Positions 60,874 to 64,000 of a DNA stretch of 64,000 nucleotides are shown here, one piece after another. The notes under the pieces are model-generated. The model had not been told where the DNA came from. It ran no database searches and saw only the letters and a program-made list of their open reading frames with translations. The stretch covers positions 46,066,255-46,130,254 of the forward strand of contig CM055111.1 in assembly GCA_029204225.1 (NCBI GenBank), read 5' to 3'. The translations under genes were made by a program, and so were the position numbers. Origin of the DNA: Diphasiastrum complanatum (taxonomy: Eukaryota; Streptophyta; Lycopodiopsida; Lycopodiales; Lycopodiaceae). How positions within the stretch are numbered: the first letter of the stretch is position 1; every line of letters starts with the position of its first letter.

Positions 60874-61246
60874 ATTATCACAATATTCCGATTTAGAAGA
60901 AGCGGATTCTCTCAATACCTCCAATACTTGGCGAATCTCAAGCATCGAGGCTCATGCCAAGCCACACAAAGAAAATGCTTCTTGGTTTCCAAGGGGAGGC
61001 TCGAACCTGGGACCAAAGAAACTTTGGATGCCAAGCTAACCAGTTGAGCCAACCCCGTTGGGTTACACAAAGAAAATGAAAAGACTTATAATTAAAAAGG
61101 TAGGGGAGGATTATCACAATATTTCGATTCAAAAGAAGCGGATTCTCTCAATACCTCCAATATTTGGCGAATCTCAAGCATCGAGCTCATGCCAAGTCAC
61201 ACAAAGAAAATGAAAAGACTTATAATTAAAGAGGTAGGGGAGGATT
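60874..61246. repeat. Tandem duplication, about 135-bp unit, one copy interrupted
   Basis: Unit 1 (60874-61112) and unit 2 (61112-61246) share AGCGGATTCTCTCAATACC, GGCGAATCTCAAGCATCGAG and the GAAAATGAAAAGACTTATAA end. Unit 1 is longer only by the SINE and its target duplication. Confidence 0.92.
60978..61064 (-). mobile_element. tRNA-derived SINE insertion, 87 bp
   Basis: On the minus strand it reads AACCCAACGGGGTTGGCTCA onward, with an A box (TGGCTCAACTGG) and a B box (GGTTCGAGCC) 45 bp apart as in tRNA genes. It is flanked by perfect 14-bp duplications ACACAAAGAAAATG (60964-60977 and 61065-61078). The T-stem does not pair well, so it is a SINE or tRNA retropseudogene rather than a working tRNA. 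The neighbouring duplicate lacks it. Confidence 0.85.
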
Positions 61247-61251
61247 AGACA

Positions 61252-61735
61252 TTGGTAATATATGTCGAGAATCCAGGCCTACCTCACTGGAAAGCTCTCC
61301 AAAGAGCGTTGAGACACATACAAGCCACGGAGCACTATGCTTTGTGTTATAATGGAATTACAGAGGATGCACTAATTTTAAATGCCTATTCCAACTCAGA
61401 TTGGGCTGGAGACTTGGATACCAGACTGGCTACTTGTGTTTTCTTGCACATTCGAAAGCATAAATACATTTCTTTGTCCTCCATAGAGTCCAAATATGTT
61501 GCAGATACCGCTGATGTGAAGGAGATCATTTGGCTCATAAGATTACTCCATGATCTAAAATTTCAGCAAATCAGACCAACTATACTCCATTGCGACAATC
61601 AGGACTGCATAGCTCTTTCTCTAAACCCACAAACTCATTCTAGAACTAAACACATTGAAGTTCAATTTCATTTTCTTAGAGAGGAAGTTTAGAGTAAAGA
61701 TGTCAAATTAAGTTACTATCACATCGACAATATAT
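61252..61735 (+). pseudogene. Copia H RNase H fragment
   Basis: 146 codons: YSNSDWAGDLDTR, ISLSSIESKYVAD, LHCDNQDCIALSLNPQ, RTKHIEVQFHFLREEV. The catalytic Glu of the usual EAEY/ESEY is Lys here (ESKY). The expected continuation (SKDVKLSYYHID) follows a stop. It is 5'-truncated with no RT, and is related to the RNase H of copia F (LLHDL, SLNP, KHIE). Confidence 0.88.
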
Positions 61736-61763
61736 GATGGTTGTGGGATGCCTGCGCTACATG

Positions 61764-61775
61764 TGGTATCAGAGC
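61764..61775 (+). other. Primer-binding site of element I
   Basis: TGGTATCAGAGC, about 30 bp after the end of the copia H homology, so almost none of I's 5' LTR remains. Confidence 0.75.
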
Positions 61776-63444
61776 CGACTGGCCAGTCAGCTATGCGGAT
61801 CTCACGGAAATGGCCACGGTTTGGGGTTCATCAAGACAACTGTTGTGCAAAGTGATGCCCACAGTGTAAGCACGGGTGCGTCCACGGTCGGGGTGGTCGG
61901 CAGAACGGGGGACTTGATGAGTCAAAGTGCTGCCCTCGAGGTGTAAGCACGGTCAGTTCTCGCGGTTCGGGCCTAGCGTTGTCTGCACGTAGGACGGATG
62001 AGGCAAAGTGCTGCCTAGGTAGGTGAAAGCACGATCTATACCTTGTGGGGTGCGGGGCGACATATTCGAACTATACGGGTTAACCATTGATATAGAGATG
62101 TTGCTCGAATTCGGGTGTAAAGCACGGGTGGTTAGCTGCCGGTGCGAGATAGCTGCCGATCGTTTAGCTATAAGGGCTATCGACCAAAAAGTGGTGGGGC
62201 GTGACTGAGGCAATGTGCTGCTTAATGGTGAAAGCACGGATGGTTGGAGGGGTGTCCTATGTGGGCTGATTCTGTGATCGATTTGTATGGGCGCGGCCAG
62301 ACAAAGGTCCGTTGGCAGGACCATCTCAAAGGGGGACCTTGTCTTTGTTACTTGTTAGTAAACATGCCTGAGTGTCTTACTTGTATGTATTCGTGGTGAG
62401 TCTTAGTACTCGTGCTTTGCCTGGTTTGCATGATTGCTTGTGATACAAGGAGCTGATGGCTCGAGAAGGAACCTTTTCTTTTGAAGATTGATACCATCAA
62501 ACAAAGAGGCAGCTGATCAATGAAGGAACTGTGAAAGTTGAGTCTTGCATGAGAGACTTGGTATTTCGAATGGACGCTAAGGGACAGTTCACGTTGAGAT
62601 CGGACTAGTGCAAACTCTGGGTGCATGTGTCTGATTCAAAGAGAGCTACTTGAAGCCAAGTTTGATGTACACTTCTTGTTTTGACTGTGAGGCAACTGAC
62701 CAGTGATGGAATTGTGAAAGTCAAGTTTTGCGCGACGGACATGGTGCTTCAAACAAACGCGAAGAGATAGTTCAGATGCGGATCAAACTGGTGCGACCCT
62801 TTGGCTTTCCACGAGGTCAATGGTTACATTTGGGCTGATTCAAAGAGCTACTTCAAGCTAAGTGAGAGGTGCATTGCGGAGTACTCAATCTTTGCCTACC
62901 TTAAAGAGCCAAGATGAAAAAAGTATCAAGATCAGGCTGGGACAAGGAGAGAAATCAAGGTGTAGAAGCAACAAGGCACGGAGTGGACCATAAAGTGGGC
63001 AATCAAACGATAAATCCTTTGGCTCAGGAAGCCTTGATACATGTGTGGAACTGAACAAATCTGGAGCTTAGGGAGCTCAACACAAAGTGCATCAAGGACA
63101 AATCAGGAGCTCAAAGGAGTTCCAAAGTCGAAAGTCAGAAGCGACAGGGGCAAACATTTCAAAGAAAGGCCTCTGTCACCAGTTAATAAGGTTCTCGGGT
63201 TTTACGAAAGCGATATCAAATCTACGCTTTTCCCAGACAAAGATAATTTTAAAGTTATGTAATTTTTCAATACAAATAGCTGAGCCTCCAACTTGTGGTG
63301 TGCCAGCTTCAATGTTAATAAAAAGTGGCCAGTAAATTGAGTATTGTGCCAAGTAGCTTAAATGTATAGTTATTTTAATTGGGAGACACCTTTACTTTAA
63401 TCTGACATCTGATGAGGACATCAGATTTATAAAGGTGGGGTGGA
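61776..63444 (+). mobile_element. Element I internal region, non-coding LTR element
   Basis: 1.67 kb between a primer site and a polypurine tract (AAAGGTGGGGTGGA, 63431-63444) with no protein-coding sequence that I can support. 61855-62240 is a degenerate array around GAGGCAAAGTGCTGCC and GGTGTAAGCACGG; 62460-62900 repeats GAAGGAACTGTGAAAGTTGAGT-like words. This suits a non-autonomous LARD/TRIM-type element that depends on another element's enzymes. Confidence 0.65.
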
Positions 63445-64000
63445 TGTTGTAAAGCTACCTTTACAAGCTTTACTTCCGGCGCCATCGGCGCCATCGGCGC
63501 CAGCTATGTTCTCGGCGCCAGCAGCGCCCCTGGTGCTCCCGGCGCCGTTCCCGGCGCCATTGTGACCAGAATCCAGCCGGCGCCAAGTTCCTATGGCTGA
63601 AAATCTTTGATCAGTTCTAGTGGAGTCCAGAGAGCTCAGATCGATGTGCAATCACCTCACACGATCTAGGCATGATTAAAGGAAGCCTGGGGATCAATAA
63701 AATCTAGAGAGAGAAAATGACTTTCTAGAAAGAGAAAATCCTAGAGAGAGAAAAACGTGCTTTACCAGCTTGGGTAGACTGCTTGGTATGAGGGGGAGTG
63801 CCGAATCACACCAATACTATCGGGGAGTGCGGGTTGCGACTCAGGGCGAGACCAACCAAGTCTCAGCCTCCCTTGTTGGAATGTTGTCATGGCTCTCGCC
63901 TTGGCATGCTAGCGCCCCGGAGACTAGGGTCGGTCACACACTTGAAATGTAACCTTCTCATATTTATCAATAAAGTGGGATTTTTCTCAAACTGACTCTG
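63445..64000 (+). repeat. 3' LTR of element I (runs past the window)
   Basis: Begins TGTTGTAAAG right after the polypurine tract. Seven GGCGCC palindromes lie in 63476-63583, then AGAGAGAAAA-rich sequence and an AATAAAG signal near 63970. Confidence 0.7.

Noticed and set aside
60645-60896. 83-codon frame starting with an Ala-Leu repeat
   Set aside because: Starts at TTG within a (GGCGCT)4 repeat, and no motif follows.
60978-61064. Functional tRNA gene
   Set aside because: A and B boxes are present, but the T-stem pairs poorly and the sequence is bounded by target-site duplications, so it is a retroposed copy.
63427-63651. Gly/Ala-rich minus-strand frame
   Set aside because: Translation of the GGCGCC cluster within an LTR.

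Overview
This is nuclear DNA from a land plant with a repeat-rich genome. It has GT-AG introns kilobases long, nested Ty3/gypsy and Ty1/copia LTR retrotransposons, tRNA-Met primer-binding sites, a tRNA-derived SINE and long GA/CT microsatellites. The best clue to the organism is a six-exon gene on the minus strand (37481 down to 4561). Its exons join, with every splice phase agreeing, into a 495-residue radial spoke head protein of the RSP4/RSP6 (RSPH4A/RSPH6A) family. Radial spokes belong to motile axonemes, so the plant almost certainly makes flagellated sperm. A fern is my best guess; lycophyte, cycad, Ginkgo or bryophyte are possible; a flowering plant or conifer is unlikely.

Layout. 1-2560: 3' part of an LTR element (J) with an unrecognised 161-aa ORF. 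2561-4560: non-coding, with a foldback and an 80-bp tandem duplication. 4561-37481: the radial spoke gene. Its intron 2 (19.2 kb) holds a retrotransposon nest: gypsy remnant A is split by gypsy B, B is split inside its reverse transcriptase by copia C, and most of C is replaced by gypsy D, which lies on the minus strand and keeps a 914-codon open pol. Intron 1 (7.1 kb) holds a decayed minus-strand gypsy E, related to A. 38218-44158: decayed minus-strand copia F with both LTRs. 44590-48250: plus-strand copia G, which stops before its reverse transcriptase, next to a (GA)60 tract. 48461-55099: no gene recognised, with two degenerate repeat arrays and a GA tract. 55100-55600: a small coiled-coil gene that may be INO80E-like. 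55601-60640: nothing firm. 60874-61246: a tandem duplication in which one copy carries an 87-bp SINE with perfect 14-bp target duplications and the other copy is the empty site. 61252-64000: a copia RNase H fragment (H) fused to a non-coding LTR element (I), whose 3' LTR has a GGCGCC cluster.

The host coding content is the radial spoke gene and possibly the small coiled-coil gene; almost everything else recognised is transposon. Only D's pol is long and open; the other elements carry stops, frameshifts, truncations or lost catalytic residues. A recurrent oddity is that most LTR elements carry, in the LTR or untranslated leader, a local array of short degenerate repeats. Those of D and F share the word CACTTCGGTYGA. 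Family calls come from reading motifs; no database search was run.
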